Source: Burkholderia cepacia ATCC 25416
GTDB taxonomy: Bacteria > Pseudomonadota > Gammaproteobacteria > Burkholderiales > Burkholderiaceae
Reading direction: 5' to 3'
DNA: 64,000 nucleotides
Assembly (NCBI RefSeq): GCF_001411495.1
Contig: NZ_CP012981.1
Span: forward strand, 620,001 to 684,000
Shown here: positions 41,750 through 50,609 of the stretch, one piece after another
Numbering within the stretch: the stretch's first letter is position 1
How the letters are laid out: each line of letters starts with the position of its first letter
Made by a program: the position numbers and the translations under genes
The notes under the pieces: model-generated
What the model was told of the DNA's origin: nothing
Seen by the model: the letters and a program-made list of their open reading frames with translations, nothing else
Databases searched by the model: none

Positions 41750-42238
41750 TCACTGGTTCGTCGTGATCGCGGCGATCATCGCCTTGATCTGCTGGGTCAT
41801 CACGGTCATCCCGGTCTGGTAGTGCAGCGCGTTGTTCGCGAACTGCACGCGCTCGACGTCGAGATCGACCGTGTTGCCGTCGAGCGACGGCTGCAGCGGC
41901 ATCCGGTACTGCGCGCGGCCGTAGTCGTCCGCCGGGCCGCCCGTCGGGATCAGCTTCGCGGTGCCGGCCATGTGGCCCGCCGCCGTCGACACCATCGACA
42001 TGCCGCTCGTCACGCCGGCCGGCTGCGTCATCGGCAGTTGCGCGGCGTTGCTCGGCGCGAGGCCGCCATTGGCCTGCTTCAGCGAGCGCGCGAGCGTCGA
42101 CGCGAAATCGACGTCGCGGGCCTGGTAGCCGGGCGTGTCGGAGTTCGCGATGTTCGACGACAGCAGTTCCTGCCGGTAGGCGCGCACGTCGAGCGCCTGT
42201 CGGCCGAACGCGAATTCCGCATCGAGTTTGTCCAGCAT
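41750..42238 (-). CDS. flgB: Flagellar proximal rod protein FlgB
   Basis: A 162-residue rod protein and first gene of the leftward operon. [20 protein letters not shown] with [20 protein letters not shown] is the FlgB form of the rod signature. The C-terminus [20 protein letters not shown] is the D0 helix. I use the ATG at 42238, not the 35-codon-longer frame, because it gives the family start. It diverges from flgA across a 204-base regulatory gap. Confidence 0.96.
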   Translation of the reverse strand: MLDKLDAEFAFGRQALDVRAYRQELLSSNIANSDTPGYQARDVDFASTLARSLKQANGGLAPSNAAQLPMTQPAGVTSGMSMVSTAAGHMAGTAKLIPTGGPADDYGRAQYRMPLQPSLDGNTVDLDVERVQFANNALHYQTGMTVMTQQIKAMIAAITTNQ

Positions 42239-42442
42239 GTGTGCGTCTCTCCGTATGAAGCGCTGCACGCCCCTCGCGCCGGATGGCGACCCGAGAGGCT
42301 TTTTTCCATGACAGCGATGGTAGGCGCCGGACGCAACTGGCAATCGGGCGAATAACGCGGCAAAGGCCCCCTCTATTCATCGTTTGCGCGACGGCCCCGC
42401 TCCCTAGAATGCGAAGCGGAGCAACGGATCGGGGATCGGGCG

Positions 42443-43687
42443 ATGACTGGCAGCGCACTTCGCGGAAGGAACGGGCGGCTCATGCACGTCCGGCGTGCGT
42501 TTGCGCGTGCGTTTGCGCTCGCCGCGGCGCTGTGGATCGCCGCCCCGGCCGCGCACGCGGACGACGGGATGATCGTGATTCCCGGGCGCGGCGAGACGGC
42601 CGAAACCGCGCTCGCGCACGCCAATGCGGCAAGCGGCGGGCAGTTCGGCGGGAATGCGGCGATGGCGCCGGGTGCGGGCCTCGCGCCGGACGCGGGTCGC
42701 GCGGCGAGCGGCACCGGCTACGCGCCGCAACCGGCCGGCACGATGGTCGTGACGACCGTCCCGCCGCCGGCGGCTGCTGCGGTACCGGCGCCCACGCCCC
42801 GCCCCACCTACGCAGCCTCCCGCGCGAACGCCGGATACGGCACGCCGCGCGCTGCCGATCCGACTGCGATCGCGACGGTCGTCGCCGGCACGGCCGAACC
42901 CGCATCGAATCCCGTACGGCCGGCCCCGCAGCCGGCTTTCGCCTCGCGCATGGCGGCCGCCCGCGCCGCGTCGGCATTGCCGGCGCCGCGCGCGACGCCG
43001 GGTTCCGCCAACGCGGCTCCGGCGGCCAATGCAGCCAATGCCGCCCAGCCCGCGACGCCGCCCGGCCAGCAGGATCCCGAGTCGATCCGCCGCGCGGCTC
43101 TCGCGTTCCTGCAGCAGCAGATCGCGGGCCTGCCCGGCAAGACCACCGCGACGGTCACGACCGCGTTTCCGCGCGGGCTCGCCGCGTGCACGACGCTCGA
43201 GCCGTTCATGCCGACCGGCGCGCGCCTGTGGGGCCGCACGACGGTCGGCGTGCGCTGCGCGGGCGAGCGGCCGTGGACCGTCTACCTGCAGGCGAAAGTG
43301 ACCGTGCAGGCCACCTATTACGTCGCCGCACGCCAGATCGCGCCCGGCGAGCCGCTCTCCGCGGCCGACCTGGTCGCCCGCGACGGCGACCTGACAGTGC
43401 TGCCGCTCGCGGTGATCACCGATCCGGCGCAGGCGATCGGCTCGACCGCGCTCGCGCGCATCTCGGCCGGGCTGCCGCTGCGGCAGGACCTGCTGAAGAG
43501 CGCGGCGTCGGTGTCGGCCGGCCAGACGGTGCGGGTCGTCGCGGCCGGGCCCGGTTTCACGATTTCGGCCGAGGGCAGCGCACTGGCGAATGCCGCGCCC
43601 GGCCAGTCGGTCAGGGTGCGGATGGCGGCGGGCCAGATCGTCACGGCGATCGTCAAGGACGCCGGCACCGTGGAGATTCCGCTGTAG
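42443..43687 (+). CDS. flgA: Flagellar P-ring assembly chaperone FlgA, with extended N-terminal region
   Basis: A 414-residue periplasmic protein. The C-terminal ~200 residues hold the FlgA/SAF domains: YYVAARQIAPGEPLSAADLV, then VSAGQTVRVVAAGPGFTIS and GQSVRVRMAAGQIVTAIV. FlgA helps FlgI form the P ring. The signal peptide MHVRRAFARAFALAAALWIA (APAAHA cleavage) starts at the internal ATG 42482, which is an equally good start. Compared with E. coli FlgA (219 aa), it has an extra ~190-residue Ala/Pro/Thr-rich, probably disordered segment between signal peptide and the globular part. It is divergent from flgB. Confidence 0.92.
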   Translation: MTGSALRGRNGRLMHVRRAFARAFALAAALWIAAPAAHADDGMIVIPGRGETAETALAHANAASGGQFGGNAAMAPGAGLAPDAGRAASGTGYAPQPAGTMVVTTVPPPAAAAVPAPTPRPTYAASRANAGYGTPRAADPTAIATVVAGTAEPASNPVRPAPQPAFASRMAAARAASALPAPRATPGSANAAPAANAANAAQPATPPGQQDPESIRRAALAFLQQQIAGLPGKTTATVTTAFPRGLAACTTLEPFMPTGARLWGRTTVGVRCAGERPWTVYLQAKVTVQATYYVAARQIAPGEPLSAADLVARDGDLTVLPLAVITDPAQAIGSTALARISAGLPLRQDLLKSAASVSAGQTVRVVAAGPGFTISAEGSALANAAPGQSVRVRMAAGQIVTAIVKDAGTVEIPL

Positions 43688-43750
43688 GGACGGATCCAGC
43701 GGCAAGAATGTAAAGAATTGTTTATTCGGAGCATTTCGGGCTCGCGATGC

Positions 43751-43777
43751 TAAAGTTCGGGCCGACCCGGCCGTTAT
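43751..43777 (+). promoter_or_regulatory. Sigma-28 (FliA) promoter of flgMN
   Basis: TAAAGTTC (43751-43758), an 11-base gap, then GCCGTTAT (43770-43777), three positions from the FliA consensus. It is 29 bases before the flgM GTG start. Late expression of the anti-sigma factor and chaperone from FliA is the established pattern. Confidence 0.88.
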
Positions 43778-43805
43778 CTGGGTCAAACCGAACAGGAAAC
43801 CCATC

Positions 43806-44135
43806 GTGAAGATCGATTCCACTCCGAACCCGAGCCCCCTGGCGCCGACCGGCAACGGCGCGACCCGTGCGCCATCCGGCACGGCCTCGTCTTCGTCCGC
43901 GCAGGCGGCCGACGCAGGGTCGACCGGCGGCGACACGACCGTGAACCTGTCGGGTCTGTCCGGCCAGTTGCGTTCGGTATCCGCGTCCGGCAACGCCGAT
44001 ATCGACACGGGCCTCGTCCAGTCGATCAAGGACGCGCTGAACAACGGCACGTTGACGATCGATGCGAACAAGATCGCCGACGGCGTATTGAATACCGCCC
44101 GCGAGCTGCTGCAGCAGCAGCGCCCGGGCAACTGA
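43806..44135 (+). CDS. flgM: Anti-sigma-28 factor FlgM
   Basis: A 109-residue protein. Start VKIDSTPNPSPL (GTG at 43806) matches the usual MKIDST start of beta-proteobacterial FlgM. The N-terminal half is Ser/Thr/Ala-rich and disordered, as in other FlgM; the C-terminal half (DIDTGLVQSIKDALNNGTLT, then DANKIADGVLNTARELL) is the FliA-binding part. FlgM blocks FliA until the hook is finished, then leaves through the export channel. A sigma-28 promoter lies directly upstream, closing the feedback loop. Confidence 0.95.
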   Translation: MKIDSTPNPSPLAPTGNGATRAPSGTASSSSAQAADAGSTGGDTTVNLSGLSGQLRSVSASGNADIDTGLVQSIKDALNNGTLTIDANKIADGVLNTARELLQQQRPGN

Positions 44136-44214
44136 AGCCGGCCTCGCGGCCGGTCCCCCGGTCTCCCGGTTTGCCGGCGCGCCCAACCCGCGCCGGCGCG
44201 ACGAGCATGACGCG

Positions 44215-44655
44215 ATGAGAGAAGAGCTGCTGGCCACGGTCAACGACGAACACGCGACGGTCGAGGCGTTCGCGTCCCTGCTCGCCTACGAGGAAAAGGC
44301 GCTGACGATGGCCCAGCCGCTCGAGATGCTGCCCGGGATCGTCGAGAAGAAGAGCGAGCTGATCGACCGGCTCGCGCAGCTCGAACGCACGCGCGACACC
44401 CAGCTTTCCGCGCTCGGCTTTCCGGCCGGCAAGAAGGGGATGGACCAGGCCGCCGAGCGCGATGCGCGCCTCGCCGGCCGCTGGCAGCTGCTGCAACAGG
44501 CCGCCGAACGCGCGCGCCAGGCCAATGCGAACAACGGGATGCTGATCCGGATCCGGATGGACTACAACGAGCGCGCGCTCGCGGTACTGCGCTCGGCGCC
44601 CGCGCCGGCCGGCGTCTATGGCCCCGACGGGCGCGTATCGGCGCTCATGCGCTGA
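44215..44655 (+). CDS. flgN: Flagellar export chaperone FlgN
   Basis: A 146-residue helical protein. It has the FlgN pattern of long amphipathic helices: EAFASLLAYEEKALTMAQPL, then IVEKKSELIDRLAQLERTRD, and a C-terminal NNGMLIRIRMDYNERALAVL. FlgN keeps FlgK and FlgL unfolded and delivers them to the export gate. It is 79 bases after flgM, in the usual flgMN pair. Only low-complexity sequence lies between it and the next gene. Confidence 0.93.
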   Translation: MREELLATVNDEHATVEAFASLLAYEEKALTMAQPLEMLPGIVEKKSELIDRLAQLERTRDTQLSALGFPAGKKGMDQAAERDARLAGRWQLLQQAAERARQANANNGMLIRIRMDYNERALAVLRSAPAPAGVYGPDGRVSALMR

Positions 44656-44872
44656 AGCACTGACCGACCAACTGACTGACCGGCAGTGGCGCCGCTGCCT
44701 TCCCTGCCGCACCTCGTAGCAGCTCGTAGTACCTCGCAGCAAGCACCTCGCCGCCATTCGCGGCCTCCCGCATTTCGACAGACCGGGCTCGAACCCGGCA
44801 CTCACGGTCCCTTCCGATACACGGCTGCGCAACCGCGCCGCCGTCCCGTCACAACAATCAGAAGAGGGCCGC

Positions 44873-46228
44873 ATGCCATATTTCCGCATTCCGTTTTCGT
44901 ACCGCACCGCCGCCGTTTCCGCCGTCGCGGCGCTGGGCGCCGCATTGACGCTTTCCGCCGCGCAGGCCGCCGGCGCCGCGCCGCTGCCCGTGCCGACTGG
45001 CGACATGTCGCTGTCGCCGGCCGGCCCCGACATCGTGCCGACGGCCGCGCCGGGCACGCCCGGCGCGACGCCGCGCGCGTCGCGCCGCGGGTCCGACACC
45101 TACACGTACCTGCGCTGCTGGTACCGGATCGACGCGGATCCGCTGAAGCCGGCCGCGACCTACGAATGGGCGCGCGACCCCGCCGGCGGCGACTGGTATC
45201 GCGTGTCCGGCTACTGGTGGGCGGACGGCATCACGCAGTGGAAGAACATGTTCTACAGCACGACGACGCAGGACACGCTCGCCGACGTGTGCCGCAAGAC
45301 GCTGGCCGCGAAAGGCATCGGGTCCGACCTCGTGCAGGCGGTCGCGGCGAACAACGCGCTGTCGTTCAACTACACGGTGTGGACCGTCGACACCGCGCAA
45401 CAGGACACACGCGTCAACAAGCTGATCGTGTTCGGCGACAGCCTGTCCGACACGCAGAACATGTTCAACGCGAGCCAGTGGAAGCTGCCGAACGGCACGA
45501 GCTGGCAGGCGGGGCGCTTCAGCAACGGCCCGGTGTGGGCCGAATATCTCGCGAACGCGCTGCGGCTGCCGTTCTACAACTGGGCGATCGGCGGCGCGGC
45601 GACCGACCAGTACCTCGTCGTGCCGGGCCTCGTGCAGCAGATCGACTCGTGGCGCGAATACATGGATCGCGCACCGGACTACCGGCCCGCCAACACGCTG
45701 TTCGCGGTGTTCGCGGGCGGCAACGACCTGGTGAACTACGGGCGCTCGCCCGAGCAGGCGGCGAATGCGGTGCGCGACAGCCTCGAGCGGCTCGCCGCGG
45801 CCGGCGCGACGCGGATCATGCTCGTCACGCTGCCGGACGTGTCGCGCGCACCGGTGTTCGCGACGCGCACCGACACGGCGAGCGTCGCCGCGCAGGTGAA
45901 GGACTACAACCGGCGCCTCGCCGACGCGGCCGCCGCGCTGCGCGCCCGTTACGGCGCGACGCTGCGGCTCGAGGTGTTCGACGCGTACGCGCTGTTCGAC
46001 GACCTGCTGAGCCATCCTGCCCAATACGGCTTCGACGACGCGAAGCGCGCGTGCCTCGACATCCCGAAACCGTCGTCGCTCACCTACCTGAGCACGCAGA
46101 CGCCGCGTGCGGACTGCCGCGACCCGGCGCGCTTCGTGTTCTGGGACACGCTGCACCCGACGACACGCACACACGCGTGGCTCGCCGAGCGGATCGCGCC
46201 GTTCGCGCGGGCGCGCCTGCTGAACTGA
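44873..46228 (+). CDS. Secreted GDSL-type phospholipase/acyltransferase (thermolabile-haemolysin/GCAT-like)
   Basis: A 451-residue SGNH hydrolase with a signal peptide (VSAVAALGAALTLSAAQAAG). Block I is FGDSLSD with nucleophile Ser190, followed by TQNMFNASQWKLPNG; block II is NWAIGG; block III AGGND (Asn284); block V DTLHP with Asp425 and His428. This order, the 'NMFNASQW' stretch and a ~180-residue N-terminal domain resemble the thermolabile haemolysin (lecithinase) of Vibrio and GCAT phospholipases. It probably hydrolyses phospholipids outside the cell. Mature cysteines may form disulfides. It is isolated, 217 bases after flgN; co-regulation with motility genes is possible but no sigma-28 site was seen. 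Confidence 0.85.
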   Translation: MPYFRIPFSYRTAAVSAVAALGAALTLSAAQAAGAAPLPVPTGDMSLSPAGPDIVPTAAPGTPGATPRASRRGSDTYTYLRCWYRIDADPLKPAATYEWARDPAGGDWYRVSGYWWADGITQWKNMFYSTTTQDTLADVCRKTLAAKGIGSDLVQAVAANNALSFNYTVWTVDTAQQDTRVNKLIVFGDSLSDTQNMFNASQWKLPNGTSWQAGRFSNGPVWAEYLANALRLPFYNWAIGGAATDQYLVVPGLVQQIDSWREYMDRAPDYRPANTLFAVFAGGNDLVNYGRSPEQAANAVRDSLERLAAAGATRIMLVTLPDVSRAPVFATRTDTASVAAQVKDYNRRLADAAAALRARYGATLRLEVFDAYALFDDLLSHPAQYGFDDAKRACLDIPKPSSLTYLSTQTPRADCRDPARFVFWDTLHPTTRTHAWLAERIAPFARARLLN

Positions 46229-46247
46229 CCGGCGCGGGCGGCGGTGC

Positions 46248-48116
46248 CTACAGCAGCGGACACGCGGTGACCTGCGTGCCGCGCTCGACGCACAGCCGCT
46301 CGTAGTCGCGCAGGTATGCGCGCTCGTCGTCGTCCAGCAGGTCGAGATCGATCAGGTCCCAGTCGTAGCCGACCGTCACGATGTTCTCGAACGTCACGGT
46401 GTCCGGCTGCGCGTCGTCCTGACGGATGATCACGATGTTCTCGATCCGCACGCCGCCCTTGCCCGGCAGGTAGATGCCCGGCTCGACCGAAATCACCGCA
46501 TTCGGCACGAGCCCGTACTGCGCGCCCGGCGCGAACCGCACGCCGCCCTCGTGCACGTGAATCCCGACGCCGTGCCCGGTGCCGTGGCCGAAATCGTGGC
46601 CGTGATCGCGGCACACCTGCCGCACGAGCGCATCGACGTCGCCGCCCTTTGCCGTGCTCGGGAAGCGCGTGACGAGCCCCTTGATGCAGGCCTTCAGCGC
46701 GACCGTGTAGATCTCGCGCTGCCACGGCTGCGCGACCGTATCCGGGTGCGTCCGGCGCAGCACCACGCGCGTGCAGTCCGTCGCGAAGCCGGCTTCGTAA
46801 TACGCGCCGCTGTCGAGCAGCACGAGTTCGCCTTCCGTCAGCTCGACGTCGGCGCTCGCCGCCGTGTAATGCGCGAACGCGCTGTTCGCGCCGTTCGCGG
46901 CGATCGACGGAAACGTCAGCGCAACCGCCGAACGCGCGGCGTATGCATCGTTGATCGCGCGCGCCAGGTCGTATTCGGTATGGCGCACGCCCGGCTCGCC
47001 CGTCTTCGCCCAGCGCATCGTCTCGGCGATCGCCGCGGAACTGCGCGCAAACGCGTCGCGGAACCGGTCGAGCACCGCCGGCGTCTTGCCGGCCCGCATC
47101 GCCTCGACCGGGTTGAAATCGGCATGCCGCGCCTGCGGCCATACCCGCTTCACCGCGTCGACGAGCGCGCAGTTCACCGATTCGAAGCCGTAGCACACGT
47201 GATCGACCGCGAACGGCGCGAGAAAGCGCTCGAGCGCCGCGACATCGCGCCGGATCACGTGCAGCGCCGGATACGACTCGAGCGTGACCTCGCAGCGATC
47301 GCAGCCTTCCGGCAGGAACAACGCCACCTGCCCGCCCACCGCGAACAGGAAGCCGAGGTGCGACGACGCATTCGGGATGTGATAACCGCGGCTGTTCAGC
47401 AGATACGCGAGGTCGTCCGATGCGCAGGTGAAGAAGGCGGTCCTGCCGTCCGGCGCGCCGGTATGCGCGGCGAGCTTGCGGCTCAGCGCGTCGAGGTTCT
47501 GCGCAACGCTCAGGCCGGTCATCGCTTCCGGCACCTCGAAGATCGGCCGCTCGACGACCCAGCCCGGCAACGCGATCGCGAGGTCGATCTCGCGATCGGT
47601 GAGACTCGTCCAGTCGAGCGACGCGGCCTGCGTCTGCTCGAACAGGCGATCGCGCTGCGCGACGCTGATCCGCCGCGCGTCGTAGCCGACCCGTGCGAGC
47701 CGGCTCCCGTGCGCGACCAGCCAGTCGGCCATCGCCTGCCAGATCGTCACGTTCATCCCGAGCTTCTCGATGCGCACGCGCGCCGGATCGCACTGCTGCT
47801 CGGCCTGCAGGTGATAACGACCGTCGACGAACAGCACGAATGGCGGCATGCCGAGCGCCTGCGCGGTCGCCGCGCTCAGGAAGATCCCGCAGCCGGCCGA
47901 ACCGTCGAAGCCCGACAGCGCATAACGCGGGTTGTTGCTGCGCGGCAGGTACTCGGTCACGTATTCGTCCTGCGACGTGACCAGTACCGCGTCGAGCCGC
48001 GCGGCGTCGAGCAGGCGCGACAGGCCCGCCTGCGTGTCGACGACGGACGCGTCGTACGGGGGAAGGCCGGAGAAGCTGTATTTCAGTCGATCGATCATCG
48101 GAAGCCCGTTATGCAT
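46248..48116 (-). CDS. Xaa-Pro aminopeptidase P (M24B metallopeptidase)
   Basis: A 600-620-residue peptidase (622 from the first ATG; 616 from the ATG at 48098, MIDRLKYSFSG). An N-terminal creatinase-like domain pair (about 20-310) is followed by an M24 'pita-bread' catalytic domain with metal ligands in LLDSGAYYEAGFATDCTRVV, HDFGHGTGHGVG, SVEPGIY and GVRIENIVI. It removes N-terminal residues before proline using two Mn/Zn ions. The two tandem N-terminal domains and length match the eukaryote-like XPNPEP1 form rather than short E. coli PepP (441 aa). It is convergent with the lipase gene (20-base gap). Confidence 0.9.
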   Translation of the reverse strand: MHNGLPMIDRLKYSFSGLPPYDASVVDTQAGLSRLLDAARLDAVLVTSQDEYVTEYLPRSNNPRYALSGFDGSAGCGIFLSAATAQALGMPPFVLFVDGRYHLQAEQQCDPARVRIEKLGMNVTIWQAMADWLVAHGSRLARVGYDARRISVAQRDRLFEQTQAASLDWTSLTDREIDLAIALPGWVVERPIFEVPEAMTGLSVAQNLDALSRKLAAHTGAPDGRTAFFTCASDDLAYLLNSRGYHIPNASSHLGFLFAVGGQVALFLPEGCDRCEVTLESYPALHVIRRDVAALERFLAPFAVDHVCYGFESVNCALVDAVKRVWPQARHADFNPVEAMRAGKTPAVLDRFRDAFARSSAAIAETMRWAKTGEPGVRHTEYDLARAINDAYAARSAVALTFPSIAANGANSAFAHYTAASADVELTEGELVLLDSGAYYEAGFATDCTRVVLRRTHPDTVAQPWQREIYTVALKACIKGLVTRFPSTAKGGDVDALVRQVCRDHGHDFGHGTGHGVGIHVHEGGVRFAPGAQYGLVPNAVISVEPGIYLPGKGGVRIENIVIIRQDDAQPDTVTFENIVTVGYDWDLIDLDLLDDDERAYLRDYERLCVERGTQVTACPLL

Positions 48117-48541
48117 TGTTGTCGGCGGCCGGCGGTGACGCGGCGGGGTACAGGCCCAAAGCAGGCTTGAAGCAGGCCTGACGCGGCCCTGCGCCGCTGC
48201 ACGGTCGACGCACGACCCGGCGCGGCACGACGCCGGGCCGCCGTACCGTCCCAGCGGCAGGCCCTTAAAAAAATTTTCGTCTCACTTAACTTTTTTTGAT
48301 GCGCGCGACAGAATCTAGAGCACGCTGAAATCGAGGTCAAGCTGAAATTTTCGTAGGGCTAAAATCGGCATGACGCTTGCGGATCCCTGCACAGCGGGCG
48401 TTCGTCCGGCGGCACCGCGCGGTACAATGCGCCGGCATCGCCGCCCCGGCGGCCGTGCTTCGTGCGGTGCGCGGAATTCCCTGTCCGGCGACTGCACCGC
48501 CCGTCCGCCCGCCTCCCGATTCGTTGCCGCGAAAGAGATTC
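48117..48541. other. Divergent promoter region between aminopeptidase P and the XRE-cupin gene
   Basis: About 425 bases. The middle is AT-rich (48265-48300 and 48335-48362). A 10-base direct repeat AAATTTTCGT occurs at 48271-48280 and 48345-48354. CTTAAC and TTTTTTT lie between. This likely holds the promoters and binding sites for both genes; the -10/-35 pairs are not certain. Confidence 0.45.
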
Positions 48542-49327
48542 ATGGATTCAGACATCATGCGTATCGGCCAGCGCATTCGCCGCCTGCGCCGGGAAGCGAA
48601 GAAGACGCTGCTGGAAGTCGCGACCGAAGCGAAACTGTCGGTCGGGTTCCTGTCCCAGGTCGAGCGCCATCTCACGGGCATCTCGCTGTCGTCGCTCGTC
48701 AACGTCGCGAAGGCGCTCGACGTGCCGCTCGGCGCGCTGATCGACCAGCCGCGCCAGGCGCAGCCCGATTCGCACGAGGGCAGCCGCAAGGCGTACGCGC
48801 TCGACGCCACGTCGCAATGGTACGAACGCCTGTCCACCACGTTCGACGGCAGCCAGATCAACGCGCTCAAGGTGCGGATGATGGAAGGCTACCGCTCGGA
48901 ATGGGTGGCGCACGGCGGCGACGAATTCGTGTACGTGCTGGCCGGCCGGATCTGCTTCACGATCGGCAGGAAGAACTACCCGCTGTCGCCCGGCGACTCG
49001 CTGCACTTCGATGCGCGCAAGCGGCATCGGGTCGCCAACGTGGGCGACGGGCCGGCCGAGGTGATCGCGGTCGGCACGCTGCCGCTGTTCGACGACCGTC
49101 GCGCCGGGTTCGTGTCCGCGACGATGGACACCGCGAAACCGGCCCCCGTCGCGCGCGCCGCGGCGGGCGAACCGCGCACGGGCCGCCGCGGGCCGGCGCC
49201 CGAACGGGCGGATCGCGATCGTGCCGCCGGCACCGTGAAAAAGGACAAGAAGGCGGCAGCCAAGCCGCGCGCGGCCGCCGGCAAACGCGTGGCGGCAGCC
49301 AAGCCGGCACGCAAGAAGAAGCCGTAA
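48542..49327 (+). CDS. XRE-cupin transcriptional regulator with basic C-terminal tail
   Basis: A 261-residue DNA-binding protein. HTH at about residues 9-62 (IGQRIRRLRREAKKTLLEVA, then KLSVGFLSQVERH), a cupin domain at about 95-180 (GGDEFVYVLAGRICFTIGRK), then an unusual Lys/Ala/Arg-rich tail from about 200 to the end (KAAAKPRAAAGKR-like). The tail resembles histone-H1-like basic tails and could add non-specific DNA binding. The ATG at 48542 gives the normal XRE-cupin start. Cupin regulators usually sense small metabolites; nothing here shows which. It is divergent from the aminopeptidase P gene and may regulate it. Confidence 0.85.
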   Translation: MDSDIMRIGQRIRRLRREAKKTLLEVATEAKLSVGFLSQVERHLTGISLSSLVNVAKALDVPLGALIDQPRQAQPDSHEGSRKAYALDATSQWYERLSTTFDGSQINALKVRMMEGYRSEWVAHGGDEFVYVLAGRICFTIGRKNYPLSPGDSLHFDARKRHRVANVGDGPAEVIAVGTLPLFDDRRAGFVSATMDTAKPAPVARAAAGEPRTGRRGPAPERADRDRAAGTVKKDKKAAAKPRAAAGKRVAAAKPARKKKP

Positions 49328-49367
49328 CGGCTTTGCAGGCGCGCGACGCGCGCCCTTCCCGCCGCCG

Positions 49368-50609
49368 TTATTCGCCGATCTCGAGCGCCTGCGCGACGGC
49401 CTCGATCCGCGCGCGATGCACGGCTTCCCGGATCTTCTCCGTGTCGTTGCCGATGCCGCGCGCGATCGCGCCGGCGTCGACGCTGCGCGCGGCCGCGAGC
49501 GCGACGCGCAGCCGCTCGGCCTGCGGATACGGCTGCGTATCGAGCCCGAGCCGCCCGCGCGCATCCGATTCACACGCCTGCAGCATCTCGGCGAAACGCG
49601 CCGGCTTGCGCAGCGCGTCGCTGCGCTCGAACAGCCGCACCAGCGCGGCCGCGCCCATCTCCATCACGCGATGCAGGTTGCCGTGCTCGCGCGCGACCAC
49701 GAGCGCGAGATCGCGGCATTCGTTCGGCACGCGCAGCCGTTCGCACAACGGCTTGAGCAGGTCGACGCTGCGCCCCTCGTGGCCGATATGGCGCGGCAGC
49801 ACGTCGGCAGGCGTCGTCGCCTTGCCGAGATCGTGCGTGAGCGCCGCGAAGCGCACCGGCAGCGAATAACCCTGCTTCGCCGCATGGTCGACGACCATCA
49901 TCACGTGCACGCCGGTGTCGACCTCCGGGTGGTAGTCGGCGCGCTGCGGCACGCCCCACAGCGCATCGACTTCGGGCAGGATGCGCGCGAGCGCGCCGCA
50001 CTCGCGCAGCACCGCGAACATCCGCGACGGTTTCACCTCCATGAGCCCGCGCGCGATTTCCTGCCAGACGCGTTCGGGCACGAGCGCATCGACCTCGCCC
50101 GCGTCGACCATCCGCCGCATCAGCGCGAGCGTTTCGTCCGCGACCGTGAAGTCCGCGAACCGCGCGGCAAAGCGCGCGATGCGCAGGATCCGCACCGGAT
50201 CCTCGACGAACGCATCGCTCACATGGCGGAACACGCGCGCGCGCAGGTCGGCCTGCCCGTCGAACGGGTCGATCACGGGCCCGACCAGCTCGCCCTCCGG
50301 GCTCACCTCGCGCGCCATCGCGTTGATCGTCAGGTCGCGCCGCGCGAGATCCTCGTCGAGCGTCACATCCGGCGCGTAATGAAACTGGAAGCCGTGATAA
50401 CCGGCCGCCGTCTTGCGCTCGGTGCGCGCGAGCGCGTACTCCTCCTGCGTCCGCGGATGCAGGAAGACCGGGAAATCCTTGCCCACCGGCCGGAAACCCT
50501 GCGCGGCCATCTGCTCGGGGGTCGCGCCTACCACCACGTAGTCGCGGTCCTGCACGGGCACGCCGAGCAATTCGTCGCGGATCGCACCGCCTACAGCGTA
50601 GATGTTCAT
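49368..50609 (-). CDS. cca: CCA-adding enzyme (multifunctional tRNA nucleotidyltransferase)
   Basis: A 413-residue class II CCA-adding enzyme. The nucleotidyltransferase head has VGGAIRD (residues 6-12), the catalytic DRD (21-23) and RRDLTINAMA; the middle has an HD phosphohydrolase domain with THDLGKATTPADVLP, giving the repair phosphatase activity of E. coli-type Cca. It adds or repairs the 3' CCA of tRNA. Length equals the E. coli enzyme (412 aa). It overlaps the glutathione S-transferase gene by four bases. Confidence 0.95.
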   Translation of the reverse strand: MNIYAVGGAIRDELLGVPVQDRDYVVVGATPEQMAAQGFRPVGKDFPVFLHPRTQEEYALARTERKTAAGYHGFQFHYAPDVTLDEDLARRDLTINAMAREVSPEGELVGPVIDPFDGQADLRARVFRHVSDAFVEDPVRILRIARFAARFADFTVADETLALMRRMVDAGEVDALVPERVWQEIARGLMEVKPSRMFAVLRECGALARILPEVDALWGVPQRADYHPEVDTGVHVMMVVDHAAKQGYSLPVRFAALTHDLGKATTPADVLPRHIGHEGRSVDLLKPLCERLRVPNECRDLALVVAREHGNLHRVMEMGAAALVRLFERSDALRKPARFAEMLQACESDARGRLGLDTQPYPQAERLRVALAAARSVDAGAIARGIGNDTEKIREAVHRARIEAVAQALEIGE

